Shown here in pieces: positions 5,121-5,480 of a DNA stretch of 5,480 nucleotides. The notes beneath the pieces are model-generated. The model was not told the origin of the DNA and searched no databases. It saw only the letters and a program-made list of their open reading frames with translations. Origin of the DNA: an uncultured Collinsella sp. (lineage in GTDB: Bacteria; Actinomycetota; Coriobacteriia; Coriobacteriales; Coriobacteriaceae); contig CABQKL010000119.1 of assembly GCA_902464645.1 (NCBI GenBank), positions 1 to 5,480 of the forward strand. The letters run 5' to 3'. A program made the position numbers and the translations under genes. Each line of letters opens with the position of its first letter. The first letter of the stretch is position 1.

Positions 5121-5200
5121 ACAAAAAACGGGCTTCAAAATGCCATGCGTCGCCGCATTGTGCAGTCGCCGGACATGACTATTTTGAAGCCCGTTTTGTT
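5121..5200. terminator. Large branched hairpin, probable bidirectional terminator or dispersed structured element
   Basis: The arms ACGGGCTTCAAAAT (5128-5141) and ATTTTGAAGCCCGT (5181-5194) pair over 14 bp, flanked by an A-run on the left and TTTTGTT on the right. On the minus strand the structure is followed by TTTTTTGTT, suiting termination of the ArsP_2 gene; the plus-strand tail could back up the 5045-5088 terminator. The 39-base interior is not a simple loop: it can form ATGCG-TCGC-CGCAT (5145-5158) and AGTC...GACT (5164-5180), giving a three-way junction. Confidence 0.72.
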
Positions 5201-5208
5201 AGGCCTAC

Positions 5209-5480
5209 TTAGAGACCAAAGGCGGAAAGGATAAGGCCCCAGCCAGCGCCGATGACGTACATCATGATCAGGAACACGGCGTTTTCGCGAGCGCTGCGGT
5301 TGGTGCGGAACAGGACCAGGTAGCCCACGCCGGCGGAAATGAGCGTGCCGGCGAGCATCGGTGCCAGTTGCAGCGCGCCTTCCAGATACAGCTGCGTAAT
5401 GACCACGCTCGCCGAGCAGTTGGGGATCAGGCCGACAAGCGCCGAACCCAGGACGGCGAGCGTCTCGTTGCCACGCAGGA
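5209..5480 (-). CDS. ArsP_2-type (PF11449) putative 10-TM metal exporter, C-terminal fragment
   Basis: The minus-strand frame runs from the right edge to the stop at 5211-5209 and gives the last 89 residues of a membrane protein. Three hydrophobic segments are visible: ETLAVLGSALVGLIPNC (near the edge), LAPMLAGTLISAGVGYLVLF in the middle, and ENAVFLIMMYVIGAGWGLIL near the end. The combination GLIPNCSASVVITQLYLEG, then AGVGYLVLFRTNR and a final helix, resembles the C-terminus of PF11449 proteins, which are described as putative heavy-metal (arsenic-type) exporters and sometimes annotated as putative manganese transporters. The identification is from recalled motifs over a fragment, and the transported ion is not known. 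The true start lies beyond the right edge; the GTG at 5406 is an internal valine codon. It converges on the DUF308-DUF188 pair and probably terminates at the 5121-5200 hairpin. Confidence 0.75.
   Translation of the reverse strand, partial: LRGNETLAVLGSALVGLIPNCSASVVITQLYLEGALQLAPMLAGTLISAGVGYLVLFRTNRSARENAVFLIMMYVIGAGWGLILSAFGL

Overview
The window looks like a piece of a high-GC, gut-type actinobacterial chromosome, most likely Coriobacteriia and probably Collinsella. This is an inference from codon use and from the resemblance of several predicted proteins to families I associate with that genus; no rRNA or other definitive marker is present.

Layout from left to right. (1) Positions 1-290, minus strand: the N-terminal part of a protein of unknown function that runs off the left edge. 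It is open to the edge, so a search that requires a stop codon inside the window misses it. (2) 444-925, plus strand: a decayed 3' fragment of an M20-family (ArgE/DapE-like) metallopeptidase gene, missing its N-terminal catalytic half and carrying a frameshift near 834-836. (3) 965-1645, plus strand: a short, divergent DUF1015-family protein. (4) 1691-1726: a strong bidirectional terminator. (5) 3721 down to 1773, minus strand: a nitroreductase-family flavoprotein followed by two tandem paralogous histidine phosphatases. A REP-like hairpin lies between the nitroreductase and the first phosphatase. (6) 3722-3956: a divergent intergenic region with a 15/19 match to the DtxR/IdeR iron-box consensus just upstream of the nitroreductase. 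(7) 3957-5042, plus strand: a six-helix DUF308/HdeD-like membrane protein abutting (TAG|ATG) a DUF188/YaiI-family protein. (8) 5043-5208: a convergent intergenic region with a rho-independent terminator, a perfect 12-bp palindrome and a large hairpin predicted to fold as a three-way junction. (9) 5209-5480, minus strand: the C-terminus of an ArsP_2-type (PF11449) putative metal exporter.

Most of this is ordinary chromosomal housekeeping and accessory content. I see no phage, insertion sequence, CRISPR array, tRNA or rRNA. No wholly new system is evident. The items most worth a second look are the candidate iron box in front of the nitroreductase, the branched hairpin at the right-hand convergent junction, the REP-like element inside the phosphatase operon, and the DUF1015 protein that has lost the family's His-rich signature.
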